Of a stretch of DNA of 64,000 nt, positions 37,913-46,834 are shown piece by piece. This DNA comes from Pantoea anthophila. Lineage in GTDB: Bacteria > Pseudomonadota > Gammaproteobacteria > Enterobacterales > Enterobacteriaceae. The stretch covers positions 92,622-156,621 of the forward strand of contig NZ_VHIZ01000038.1 in NCBI RefSeq assembly GCF_006494375.1, given 5' to 3'. Both the position numbers and the translations under genes were made by a program. The notes under the pieces are model-generated. The model ran no database searches, was not told the origin of the DNA, and saw only the letters and a program-made list of their open reading frames with translations. Each line of letters starts with the position of its first letter. Positions within the stretch are counted from its first letter, which is position 1.

Positions 37913-39319
37913 CTAAACCGCCAGGTTGAGCGTCCGCTGCGCTGAATCAGAACGCCGGCGATAGCCAGCCCCCGGATGCGGCAATGCCAGCCGTGGCCCC
38001 TGTCCGAACAGCTTTTCACGCAGCGTTCCCGGCTGATAATCCTGCTTATAGACCCCCCGTTTTTGCAGCTCCGGCACCAGCAGCTCCACCACGTCGGTAA
38101 AGGTTTCATGCGTTACGGCGTAGGCGAGGTTAAAACCATCCACATCGGTTTCCTCCACCCAGCTCTGCAGCTCATCCGCCACGGTTTCAGCACTGCCCAC
38201 CAGCAGTGGCCCGAATCCCCCGATCCCGACCCAGTCTGCCAGGCCCTGGACCGTCCACTGGCGGTTCGGATCGGCGGTGGAGAAGGTCTCTACCGCCGAC
38301 TGAATCGCATTGGTGTGCAGATGCTTCAGCACCTGATCCGGCTGATACTGGCCGAAATCGATACCGGTCCAGCCGGAGATCAGCGCCAGCGCGCCTTCGT
38401 AACTGACATAGCGTTTGTACTCCTGCCATCTGGCCTGCGCTGCCAGGTCAGTTTCACCCACAATCACCGTCTGCAGATTGAAGATCAGTATGTCGCGTGG
38501 ATCGCGTCCCGCCGCGGCGGCTCGCTGGCGAATATCCGCCACGGTTTTTTTCAGCAGCACTTTCGAGGGAGCCGCCACGAACACGCACTCGGCATGTTCC
38601 GCCGCAAACGCCTTGCCGCGGCTGGAGGCTCCCGCCTGGTAAAGTACCGGCGTGCGCTGCGGTGACGGTTCGCAGAGATGAATGCCCGGCACCTGAAAGA
38701 AGGTGCCCTGATGGTTAATCGGATGAATTTTATCCGGGTCGCTGAAAATATGGCGTTCGCGATCGCGCACGACCGCGTCATCTTCCCAGCTACCCTCAAG
38801 CAGTTTATAGATCACCTGAAGATATTCATCGGCATAGTCATAGCGCGCGTCATGATCGGTCTGCGTCTGCTGGCCGATATTGCGCGCGCCGCTCTCCAGA
38901 TAGGAGGTCACAATGTTCCAGCCGATGCGGCCTTTGGTCAGGTGATCGAGCGTGGAAATGCGCCGTGCAAACGGGTAGGGGTGTTCAAACGAGAGCGAGG
39001 CGGTGAGGCCAAACCCCAGATGCTCCGTCACCAGCGCCATCGGCGTGATTAATGCCAGCGGATCGTTGACCGGCACCTGGGTGGCCTGGCGAATGGCCGC
39101 CTGGTTATTGCCGTTGAGCACATCATAGACGCCCAGCACGTCCGCAATAAACAGCCCGTCAAACTTACCGCGCTCCAGCAGGCGCGCCAGGTCGGTCCAG
39201 TACTCCAGATCTTTATACTGCCAGGAGCGGTCGCGGGGATGCGCCCACAGGCCGGGAGATTGATGACCGACACAGTTCATATCGAAAGCATTAAGGCGAA
39301 TTTCACGTTGCGATGACAT
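37913..39319 (-). CDS. LLM-class flavin monooxygenase (NtaA/SnaA/DmoA type, copy 2)
   Basis: 468 residues, a paralogue of the enzyme at 31068-32426 (start NAFDMNCVGHQSPGLW, then KFDGLFIADVLGVYD and ISTLDHLTKGRIGWNIVTSY). The ribosome-binding site CAGGAGTCGCT precedes the ATG. Last gene of the sigma-54-driven ssuD operon. It is expected to use FMNH2 on an organosulfur or related compound; the substrate is unknown. Confidence 0.9.
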   Translation of the reverse strand: MSSQREIRLNAFDMNCVGHQSPGLWAHPRDRSWQYKDLEYWTDLARLLERGKFDGLFIADVLGVYDVLNGNNQAAIRQATQVPVNDPLALITPMALVTEHLGFGLTASLSFEHPYPFARRISTLDHLTKGRIGWNIVTSYLESGARNIGQQTQTDHDARYDYADEYLQVIYKLLEGSWEDDAVVRDRERHIFSDPDKIHPINHQGTFFQVPGIHLCEPSPQRTPVLYQAGASSRGKAFAAEHAECVFVAAPSKVLLKKTVADIRQRAAAAGRDPRDILIFNLQTVIVGETDLAAQARWQEYKRYVSYEGALALISGWTGIDFGQYQPDQVLKHLHTNAIQSAVETFSTADPNRQWTVQGLADWVGIGGFGPLLVGSAETVADELQSWVEETDVDGFNLAYAVTHETFTDVVELLVPELQKRGVYKQDYQPGTLREKLFGQGPRLALPHPGAGYRRRSDSAQRTLNLAV

Positions 39320-39388
39320 AGCGACTCCTGAGCGGATGCGGCAATCGCTTGCCGCCCGCGTATAGATTGAGGTTTTTTCAGGGCTGAA

Positions 39389-40801
39389 TCAGTGCGTCAG
39401 GGAGCCGGGACATCGCTCACTGAGGGAGGAGGGCGTAATGCTCAGCAGCCTGTGCGCCACCGATTCCGCATGCTCTGCCACCTGTGGCAGTCCCATCAGC
39501 TCGCCAAAACGTCCGCGCGCGGCAGGCCCGGCCACAGAGAGATGCGGATTGGGTTCGCCCCTGGCATCCAGCGTCTGCGACAGTGCATTGACGCTGATGC
39601 CCAGCGACAGTGCGTCGGGCTGAATCATGCCGTCGCGGTGTAGCTGGCGCAGCAGGGCATTGCTGTTGAGCAGCGCGTTATGCGCCGGGCCGGTCGTCAC
39701 AATCACCCGATCCACTACCCGGCTCTCCTGATGCGCGCCCCGCAGCCGCAGCGTCAGCCGGAGCGCGTCTCCCGCCGGTTCGGCGGCGATCAGACGCGCC
39801 GCCCGCAGCGAAAGCTGACCGCTGGCCTGCAGCTGAGTCAGCACCTGGCTGACCTGCGGGGCGATGCGGTAGCGGTGAACGTCCCACCAGGGACGAAGAT
39901 GCTGCAGAAAGCGTTGCTGTTCATGCAGCGGCAGGCTCTGCCAGATACGCTGCCCGTTGCGGCGAATATCATCCAGCACGAGCTGCCAGGGGAGATTCAG
40001 CGCCGCGGCCTGTTTAACCTCCTGACGCACCCGATGTAACCAGCCTCGCGCGCTGGCGGGCTGCGGCAGGCGGTAATCCAGCGTGTACTCTTCTTCGCTG
40101 CCGCTCAGGTTGGCGCGCGGCACCAGCCCGCGACGCGAGAAAACGGTTATCCCGCCGCGATGCCGCTGGCGGTGCAGCGAGGCGACGACATCAGACATGG
40201 TCAGCCCTGAGCCGATGATCACCACCCGCTCGTCTGGCGCAATCCGGGCCAGCGCATCACCCTGCCAGGGATTAGCGATGACGGCGGGGTGCGCCTGCAG
40301 CGGTTTAAGCAGCGCAGGCAGTTCAGGCGGCGGATGACTGATCGCCAGCACCACCTGATCGGCCCGGATGCGCTGACCTGAAGCCGTAGTGACGATGCCT
40401 TCCTGCAGGGAAACCGCGCTGTCCCGTAAATGGCGAAGCGTCACGGGCGAGTGCTGCTGCTGATAAATAAACTGCGCGTTGACCCAGCGGCCAAACTCGC
40501 CGCGCTGCGGGTAAACATTGCCGTCATGCCACAGCGCGTCCGGATCGTCGCGGAAGTGCGGCGAGGCGCGGTAGTCACGGTCAAACGCGCCCGCTTCATC
40601 CCCGGCCAGCTGCATTCTTGCAGCCGGCACATTGATACGATGCGCCGGATCGGGCGTGCCATACGCCACGCCCTGCGCCAGCTGCGCCCGCGGTTCGATC
40701 ACCGTCACGCTCAACCCCGCCTCGCCCAGCCGGGCGAGATGGATCGCCAGTGCGGTGCCGGTGAATCCACCGCCAATGATGACAATCTGCTGTTGTGACA
40801 T
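39389..40801 (-). CDS. FAD/NAD(P)-binding oxidoreductase
   Basis: 470 residues from the ATG at 40801 (start MSQQQIVIIGGGFTGTALAI); an upstream extension to 40876 lies inside ssuD. The N-terminal GGGFTG dinucleotide-binding motif and RINVPAARM suit the FAD/NAD(P)-binding family (pfam NAD_binding_9 type). A second nucleotide segment VVIIGSGLTMSDVV supports a two-site flavoprotein. It is located between ssuD and the LLM gene, but it is not SsuE-like, so its role as reductant supplier is only a guess. Confidence 0.82.
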   Translation of the reverse strand: MSQQQIVIIGGGFTGTALAIHLARLGEAGLSVTVIEPRAQLAQGVAYGTPDPAHRINVPAARMQLAGDEAGAFDRDYRASPHFRDDPDALWHDGNVYPQRGEFGRWVNAQFIYQQQHSPVTLRHLRDSAVSLQEGIVTTASGQRIRADQVVLAISHPPPELPALLKPLQAHPAVIANPWQGDALARIAPDERVVIIGSGLTMSDVVASLHRQRHRGGITVFSRRGLVPRANLSGSEEEYTLDYRLPQPASARGWLHRVRQEVKQAAALNLPWQLVLDDIRRNGQRIWQSLPLHEQQRFLQHLRPWWDVHRYRIAPQVSQVLTQLQASGQLSLRAARLIAAEPAGDALRLTLRLRGAHQESRVVDRVIVTTGPAHNALLNSNALLRQLHRDGMIQPDALSLGISVNALSQTLDARGEPNPHLSVAGPAARGRFGELMGLPQVAEHAESVAHRLLSITPSSLSERCPGSLTH

Positions 40802-40820
40802 AAACGAGCCTTTTCTTCTG

Positions 40821-41993
40821 TTAACTGGCGCTGGAGTGCTTTTCCGGGCGACGGTCGCCGCCAATGGTTTCGCCAAAGGGCCCGGTATTCACGCTGCGCT
40901 GTTTCTTTTCAGCATTTGCCGCCAGCGGTAACAGCGGCATCACCAGATCGGCAAAGCGGTGCGCCTCTTCAAGGTGCGGATAGCCGGAGAAGATAAAGTT
41001 CTCAATCCCCAGCGTCTGATATTCACGAATACGATCGGCAACCTGCTGCGGATTGCCCACCAGCGCGGTGCCTGCGCCGCCGCGCACCAGTCCCACGCCC
41101 GCCCAGAGATTAGGCCCGATGCGCAGACTCTCCCGTGACCCCTGATGCAGCGCACTCATCCGCGCCTGACCGGCTGAATCCATCCGGGCGAAAATCTTCT
41201 GCGCTGCGGCGATCGTCTCGTCATCCAGATGCGAGATCAGCCGATCGGCGGCGGCCCAGGCCTCCTCTTCCGTTTCCCGAACAATGACATGTAACCGGAT
41301 GCCATAGGAGAGCGTGCGGCCCTGTTCCTGCGCCCGCTGACGCACCACCGCCAGCTTCTCTGCCACCTGTTCGACCGGTTCTCCCCAGGTCAGATAGGTA
41401 TCGATCTGGCTGGCGGCAACGTCGATAGCCGCCTCTGAGGAACCGCCAAAATAGAGCGGCGGGCCGTTCTCCTGCACCGGAGGAAAGAGGATCTCCGCGC
41501 CTTCTACGCGAATATGCTCTCCTTCGAAGTCGACCTTATCGCCTTTCAGCAGGCGGGAGTAGACGTCGAGAAACTCCCTGGTCACCTGATAGCGCTCGGC
41601 GTGACTGAGGAAGATGCCATCACCCTTGTTCTCCACCGGGTCGCCGCCGGTGACCACGTTAATCAGCAGACGCCCGCCCGAGAGGCGATCCAGCGTCGCT
41701 GCCATCCGTGCCGCCAGGCTCGGCGGTTGCAGGCCGGGGCGTACGGCCACCAGATAGCGCAGTTTTTTGGTGATCGGGGCCAGCGCCGAGGCGACCAGCC
41801 ATGAATCTTCGCAGCTCTTGCCGGTCGGGATCAACACACCGTAGTAGCCCAGATTGTCTGCCGCCAGCGCCACCTGCTGTAAATAGGGTAAATCGACCGC
41901 CCGGCCTCCTTCGGTTGTCCCCAGATAGCGCCCGTCACCGTGGGTGGGCAGAAACCAGAAGAGATTCAGGTTTTCCTGTGTCGCGTGGCTCAT
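40821..41993 (-). CDS. ssuD: FMNH2-dependent alkanesulfonate monooxygenase SsuD
   Basis: 390 residues, the length of E. coli SsuD, with matching blocks: [52 protein letters not shown] and [14 protein letters not shown]. SsuD releases sulfite from alkanesulfonates using reduced flavin. First gene of the operon, behind the sigma-54 promoter at 42062-42078, with a good AAAGGAATCTGCTA start region. The usual partner ssuE (flavin reductase) and ssuBC are not in the window. Confidence 0.95.
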   Translation of the reverse strand: MSHATQENLNLFWFLPTHGDGRYLGTTEGGRAVDLPYLQQVALAADNLGYYGVLIPTGKSCEDSWLVASALAPITKKLRYLVAVRPGLQPPSLAARMAATLDRLSGGRLLINVVTGGDPVENKGDGIFLSHAERYQVTREFLDVYSRLLKGDKVDFEGEHIRVEGAEILFPPVQENGPPLYFGGSSEAAIDVAASQIDTYLTWGEPVEQVAEKLAVVRQRAQEQGRTLSYGIRLHVIVRETEEEAWAAADRLISHLDDETIAAAQKIFARMDSAGQARMSALHQGSRESLRIGPNLWAGVGLVRGGAGTALVGNPQQVADRIREYQTLGIENFIFSGYPHLEEAHRFADLVMPLLPLAANAEKKQRSVNTGPFGETIGGDRRPEKHSSAS

Positions 41994-42061
41994 TAGCAGA
42001 TTCCTTTATAACGATATTTGAATTTAATACATAGGGATAATTCCTTTGGTTATATAGCCAT

Positions 42062-42078
42062 TAGCAGATAGCGTGCCA
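42062..42078 (-). promoter_or_regulatory. Sigma-54 promoter of the ssuD operon
   Basis: On the minus strand the sequence is TGGCACGCTATCTGCTA: -24 box TGGCAC and -12 box CTGC with GG and GC separated by exactly 10 bases. One base departs from the TGGCAC-N5-TTGC consensus. The ssuD start is about 69 bp downstream, and the divergent gene encodes a sigma-54 activator. Confidence 0.85.
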
Positions 42079-42141
42079 GATCGAGCAGCTATTTTTATCC
42101 CGTTAATTCAGTGAGATAGGCATCTACGATTTCGACTGGCG

Positions 42142-42159
42142 CTGCTGCATTTGCAACAG
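42142..42159. promoter_or_regulatory. Candidate enhancer site 1 for the sigma-54 activator
   Basis: CTGCTGCATTTGCAACAG is a dyad with 7 of 8 arm positions symmetrical, 64-81 bp upstream of the -24 element, a usual distance for bacterial enhancer-binding proteins. Confidence 0.6.
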
Positions 42160-42172
42160 CCAGGGTGGCAGG

Positions 42173-42190
42173 CTGTCGCGTCGGCAACAA
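42173..42190. promoter_or_regulatory. Candidate enhancer site 2 for the sigma-54 activator
   Basis: CTGTCGCGTCGGCAACAA matches site 1 at 12 of 18 positions, including GCAACA. It starts 31 bp from site 1, about three helical turns, so both sites face the same side of the DNA. Confidence 0.5.
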
Positions 42191-42268
42191 TCCGGCACCT
42201 CCGGCCTCTCGTTTATGCGGCGGACGCGCGGTATGGTCATCACTCTTCTGGTAACCCGGTAAAACGAG

Positions 42269-44158
42269 ATGCAGATTTCCAGCCCTGAGTTGATTGACCC
42301 CGCATCGCGCGCGTTTAAAAGCGTGCTGGATCAGCTCGCCCCCACCGATGCGACCGTACTGATTATTGGCGAAACCGGCACCGGTAAAGAGGTGATGGCG
42401 CGCTATCTGCATCATCACAGCGCGCGCAACCGGCAGCCGTTCCTGGCGGTTAACTGCGGTGCGCTGACCGAAAGTCTGGCGGAGTCAGAACTGTTTGGAC
42501 ATGAGAAAGGGGCGTTTACCGGCGCACAGGAGCGGCATCGCGGCTGGTTTGAAGCGGCAGAAGGCGGCACGCTGCTGCTCGATGAAGTCGGCGAACTGAG
42601 TCTGTCGCTACAGATAAAGCTGCTACGCGTGCTGCAGGAGCGTGAGATCACCCGTGTCGGATCGTCACGGGCAGTAAAGGTCAACGTGCGGGTGATTGCG
42701 GCGACGAACCGTGATCTGGCCGCAGCGATTCGTGAACGGCGATTCCGGGAAGACCTTTACTACCGGCTGAATGTAGCCAGTGTGACGCTGCCCCCGCTGC
42801 GCCAGCGCAGCGAGGATATTCCGGTGCTGGCCACGCACTTTCTGCAGCTCTATGCACGTCGCCTGGGCCGTCCTCAGCTCCGCCTCAGCGAGGAGGCGCT
42901 GGCGACGCTGATGGCCTACAGCTGGCCGGGCAACATCCGCGAACTGGAGAATACGCTGCATAACGCCGTGCTGCTCAGCAAAAGCTCCGTGGTGACGCCG
43001 CAGCAGCTGCGGCTGAGTCCGCTGGCAGAAGGCGATCTGCCGCCTGGCGAAGAGGCGCTGGATCAGTTCCTGCGCCAGCAGATGCAGCAGAGCGAAACGC
43101 CACTCTATCCCCGCGTGATTGCCGCGCTGGTGAAAAATGCGCTGGAACTGACCCAGGGCAATCAGCTTCAGGCTGCCGCTCTGCTCGGCATCAGCCGTCA
43201 TACGCTGCGCACCCAGCTGGGACACCTCGGCGTGATTAAACCGCGCCGCACCGCCCTGCGTCAGCGCCAGACCGCTTCCTGCCAGGCTCCGGAGCATGAG
43301 CGGGAACTGCGCATCGGTTATCAGAAGTTCGGCAACCTCGGCATTCTGAAAGCGCGTCAGTCGCTGGAACAGCAGCTGGCGGATCGTGGCGTCAGCGTAT
43401 TGTGGAGCGAGTTTCCGGCGGGTCCGCAGCTTCTGCATGCGCTGAGCAATAAGGAGATCGATTTCGGCACCACCGGCGAAGTGCCGCCGCTGTTTGCCCA
43501 GGCCAGCAACAGCCCGATGATTTATGTCGCCTGGGAGCCAGCGGCGCCGCAGAGTGTCGCGCTGCTGGTGCCGGACAGCAGCCCGATTCAGCAGATAGGC
43601 GATCTCAGAGGGAAGCGTATCGCCGTCAACCGCGGCTCCAACGTTCACTATCTGCTGCTGCAGATTCTGGATGAGGCGGGGTTAGCCCTGGATGATGTGC
43701 GTATCGTCTACGCGCCGCCCCGATATCCCTTAACGCCCAGCGATCTCAATGCGGTGGATGCCTGGATGATGTGGGATCCCCTGCTCAGCGATGCCGAGAA
43801 CAGCGGGCAGTTCAGGGTGATTGCTGACGGCACCGGGCGGGTCAACAACCATCAGTTCTATCTCGCCGAACGCGGATTTGCCGCCCATTCGGGCGATCTG
43901 CTGCAGGTTCTGCTTGGCGCGCTGGAGCAGACGGGACGTTACATTGATGCGCACCGCGCGGAAGCCGCCGGGCTGCTCTCCACCGAACTCGGCATCTCCA
44001 CTTCATCTCTGATGCATGCCCTGGCCCGGCGCAGTCATCAGACCCAGCGCATGAATTTAGCCATCATCCGCGAACAGCAGACCATCGCAGACCGCTTCTA
44101 TGCGCTGGGGCTGTTTAATCGCGCTATCCGGGTTCGCGAGTCCATCTGGCATCCATAG
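42269..44158 (+). CDS. Sigma-54 activator fused to an SsuA-like sulfonate-binding domain
   Basis: 629 residues. The AAA+ domain starts almost at the N terminus: Walker A GETGTGKE (34-41), GAFTGA loop (81-86), Walker B TLLLDEVGE (101-109). A Fis-type helix-turn-helix (about 296-317, QAAALLGISRHTLR) follows. From about 346 to the end there is a periplasmic-binding-protein fold without signal peptide, clearly homologous to the SsuA-like protein encoded next door (shared FPAGPQ, DLRGKR/DLKGKR, DAWMMWDP/DAWVIWDP blocks). So the sensor is probably a cytoplasmic sulfonate/sulfur-compound receptor. It is divergent from the sigma-54-driven ssuD operon, which it most likely controls. The activator half resembles SfnR in lacking an N-terminal receiver domain. 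Confidence 0.92.
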   Translation: MQISSPELIDPASRAFKSVLDQLAPTDATVLIIGETGTGKEVMARYLHHHSARNRQPFLAVNCGALTESLAESELFGHEKGAFTGAQERHRGWFEAAEGGTLLLDEVGELSLSLQIKLLRVLQEREITRVGSSRAVKVNVRVIAATNRDLAAAIRERRFREDLYYRLNVASVTLPPLRQRSEDIPVLATHFLQLYARRLGRPQLRLSEEALATLMAYSWPGNIRELENTLHNAVLLSKSSVVTPQQLRLSPLAEGDLPPGEEALDQFLRQQMQQSETPLYPRVIAALVKNALELTQGNQLQAAALLGISRHTLRTQLGHLGVIKPRRTALRQRQTASCQAPEHERELRIGYQKFGNLGILKARQSLEQQLADRGVSVLWSEFPAGPQLLHALSNKEIDFGTTGEVPPLFAQASNSPMIYVAWEPAAPQSVALLVPDSSPIQQIGDLRGKRIAVNRGSNVHYLLLQILDEAGLALDDVRIVYAPPRYPLTPSDLNAVDAWMMWDPLLSDAENSGQFRVIADGTGRVNNHQFYLAERGFAAHSGDLLQVLLGALEQTGRYIDAHRAEAAGLLSTELGISTSSLMHALARRSHQTQRMNLAIIREQQTIADRFYALGLFNRAIRVRESIWHP

Positions 44159-44252
44159 CGTTTTTTCAGCTAAGCATCGAACTTTTCCTCGCTAAGCGCG
44201 GCACCCCGCGTTTGATATGTTGCGCTGACTACAACAGACTCAGGAATGAGAA

Positions 44253-45200
44253 ATGAAAAAAGTATTACTCAGCGCACTCATTATTGCCGCTCAGGCGGGC
44301 TTAGCATTCAGCACCCAGGCAGCAGAGAAGCCCGAAACGATCAATATCGGTTTCCAGAAGGCCAATATCTTCGCGCTGCTGAAATATCGCGGCACGCTGG
44401 ATCAGGAATTTAAAAAGCAGGGGATCGCGGTTCACTGGATTGAGTTTCCGGCCGGGCCGCAGATGCTCGAGGGACTGAACATCGGCAGCATCGACCTCGC
44501 GGCGACCGGCGACGCGCCGCCCACCTTCGCGCAGGCCGCTCAGGCCGATCTGGTCTATCTGGCACACTCGCCCGCCAACCCGAAAACCGAGGCGATTGTG
44601 GTTCCGGCCGACTCGCCGATCAAAAGCGTTGCGGATCTGAAGGGGAAGCGCGTCGCGCTGAACAAAGGCTCTGACGTGAACTATCTGCTGGTCACCGCGC
44701 TGGAGCAGGCCGGGCTGAGCTACAAAGACATTACGCCGGTTTATCTGCCTCCTGCCGATGCGCGTGCCGCTTTCCAGCGCGGCGCAGTGGACGCCTGGGT
44801 CATCTGGGATCCTTACTATGCAGAAGTGGAAACCAATGCTCATGCGCGGCTGATCAAAAATGCAGAAGGACTGGTGCCCCATTACACCTTCTACCTCGCC
44901 AGCCGTAAGTTTGCGGAAGGGTACCCGCAGATCGCCAGCAAGGTCGTGGATGAACTCGGCACGCTCAGCAGCTGGGCCAATCAGCATCAGGAAGAGGCAG
45001 CCAGAATCATGTCCACCTCAACCGGGCTGCCCCAGCCTGTCTGGCAGCGCGCGCTGGCGAGAATGCCGTTTGGCGCAGAGCGGATGACGCCAGAGGTCTT
45101 CACCCAGCAGCAGGCGCTGGCGGATACCTTTACCCGGATTGGTCTGCTGCCGGTGAAGGTCGATATCCGCAGCGCCACCTGGTCGCAGGATAAAAAGTAG
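44253..45200 (+). CDS. SsuA-like ABC substrate-binding protein
   Basis: 315 residues with a Sec signal peptide (MKKVLLSALIIAAQAGLAFS, then TQAAEK) and the SsuA/NMT1-type binding domain: FPAGPQMLEGLNIGSIDLAA, DLKGKRVALNKGSDVNYLLV and DAWVIWDPYY. It binds an aliphatic sulfonate or related anion in the periplasm. No permease or ATPase gene follows, so it must use components encoded elsewhere or be an orphan receptor. It shares ancestry with the C-terminal half of the preceding regulator. Start behind CAGGAATGAGAA. Confidence 0.93.
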   Translation: MKKVLLSALIIAAQAGLAFSTQAAEKPETINIGFQKANIFALLKYRGTLDQEFKKQGIAVHWIEFPAGPQMLEGLNIGSIDLAATGDAPPTFAQAAQADLVYLAHSPANPKTEAIVVPADSPIKSVADLKGKRVALNKGSDVNYLLVTALEQAGLSYKDITPVYLPPADARAAFQRGAVDAWVIWDPYYAEVETNAHARLIKNAEGLVPHYTFYLASRKFAEGYPQIASKVVDELGTLSSWANQHQEEAARIMSTSTGLPQPVWQRALARMPFGAERMTPEVFTQQQALADTFTRIGLLPVKVDIRSATWSQDKK

Positions 45201-45514
45201 GGGAGAGCCGGCGGAGGTTTGGGGCAATCTCCGCCACCGGCTTCAGAGCAAAAATTAACCTGCCGTAAGGCAAGCGGCAGCAGGACGCAAAGGCGTTGAT
45301 AAGGTGAGAAACAGGAGGGCTTTAGCGAAGCGGTGCTTAAATTTCATAGGGTTACATAATATTAATATCCTCAGACTGCGCCATGCGCTGTTCTACACTT
45401 ACACATTCAATCACGCCATTTGATTGAAAAAGCAGCATCACGAAGAGGGTGGCGACCGCAAACATTCACGCAGCCGCAGCCTTCATAACTGATCATGCAC
45501 GTGAGGAGAACACC
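45201..45514. other. 314-bp intergenic region
   Basis: Carries the hairpin above and presumably the promoter of the dehydrogenase gene. No gene is visible. Confidence 0.5.
45206..45242 (+). terminator. Imperfect GC-rich hairpin after the ssuA-like gene
   Basis: AGCCGG-CGGAG pairs with CTCCG-CCACCGGCT with a three-base bulge just past the stop codon. There is no clear T-tract. Confidence 0.45.
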
Positions 45515-46648
45515 ATGAAAGCAGTTGTCTATAACGGACCTTTTGACGTTTCAGTCAAAGAGGTGCCGGATCCCAGAATCGTTCGTCCTACCGATGTCAT
45601 TGTCCGTATTACCACCACCAATATCTGCGGTTCCGACCTGCATATGTATGAAGGGCGCACCAGCTTCGAACAGGGTCGCATCTTTGGCCATGAAAACCTG
45701 GGCCAGGTCATCGAAATCGGCGGCGCGGTTGAGCGGGTCAAAGTCGGCGATTATGTCTGCCTGCCCTTTAACGTTGGCTGCGGATTCTGTGAAAATTGCG
45801 AGAAAGGGTTAACCGGTTACTGTCTCACGGCAAACCCGGGTACGGCCGGTGCCGCCTATGGCTTTGCTGAAATGGGCGAATGGGATGGCGGACAGGCGGA
45901 GCTACTGCGCGTTCCCTATGCTGACTTTAACTGCCTGGTGCTGCCGCCTGATGCGGTAGAAAAAGAGGAAGACTACGTTCTACTGTCCGACATCTTCCCC
46001 ACCGGCTGGCACGCCACTGAACTGGCAGGCTTGCGCCCCGGAGAGAGTGTTGCCATTTACGGTGCCGGACCGGTCGGCCTGATGGCTGCGCACTCGGCCC
46101 TGATTAAGGGCGCCTCGCAGGTGTTTGTGGTGGATACCCATCCGGACAGACTGGCGCTGGCTGAACAGATGGGCGCAGTGGCCATCAACGGGGTGGGTGA
46201 TGAGGCCGTCAATAAAATTCTCGAGTTAACTGATGGGCGCGGCACGGATTGCGGTTGCGAGTGCGTGGGGTATCAGTGCTGCAATAAACATGGCCACGAG
46301 GATAACTCTGCCACGCTGAACAGCCTGGTCGCCTCAACCAAGGCCACGGGCGGTATCGGTGCGGTAGGGGTTTTTGTTCCGCAGGACCCCGGCGGCGCGA
46401 CCGATCTGGCCAAAGAGGGTAAAGTGCCTTTCGATTTTGGTAATTTCTGGTTCAAGGGCCAGTCGATCAAGACCGGCCAGTGTAATGTCAAAGCGTATAA
46501 CCGCCAGCTCGCCAGGCTTATCCATCAGGGCAGAGCCAATCCGGCGCAGATCATTTCGCACCGACTCGCGCTGGCAGACGCAGCCGGAGGCTATAAGCAT
46601 TTTGATGATCGTGATAATGGCTGGACAAAAGTCATTCTGAAACCCTGA
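45515..46648 (+). CDS. Glutathione-independent formaldehyde-dehydrogenase-like zinc dehydrogenase
   Basis: 377 residues from the ATG at 45515 behind GTGAGGAGAACACC. Catalytic zinc residues are in ICGSD (Cys38) and GHE (His59-Glu60); the structural site has GCGFCENCEKGLTGYC; the NAD-binding GAGPVGLMA. A block of extra Cys residues (DCGCECVGYQCCNKHGH) and the long insertion EDNSATLNSLVASTKATGG are typical of the FdhA/PFDH group that oxidises formaldehyde or dismutates aldehydes. Stands alone; aldehyde detoxification is the probable role. Confidence 0.9.
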   Translation: MKAVVYNGPFDVSVKEVPDPRIVRPTDVIVRITTTNICGSDLHMYEGRTSFEQGRIFGHENLGQVIEIGGAVERVKVGDYVCLPFNVGCGFCENCEKGLTGYCLTANPGTAGAAYGFAEMGEWDGGQAELLRVPYADFNCLVLPPDAVEKEEDYVLLSDIFPTGWHATELAGLRPGESVAIYGAGPVGLMAAHSALIKGASQVFVVDTHPDRLALAEQMGAVAINGVGDEAVNKILELTDGRGTDCGCECVGYQCCNKHGHEDNSATLNSLVASTKATGGIGAVGVFVPQDPGGATDLAKEGKVPFDFGNFWFKGQSIKTGQCNVKAYNRQLARLIHQGRANPAQIISHRLALADAAGGYKHFDDRDNGWTKVILKP

Positions 46649-46834
46649 CAGGTCGTTCAGAAGAGATAAGACACATTCAGGCGGTGGGAAGAGGGAGAAC
46701 GCAAACTGCCTGTCTGTGGCTGGGGATGATGAAATTCGACTTGCTGAATATATGATTTGCACCAAGAACAGACGCGAATTGAGGCTGGTTATGATAACGT
46801 TAAGGATAAAAATAATGGGATAACTTTAAGGCCT

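Noticed and set aside
44190..44252. Possible sigma-54 promoter before the ssuA-like gene
   Set aside because: GGCAC is present but no GC pair lies ten bases downstream.
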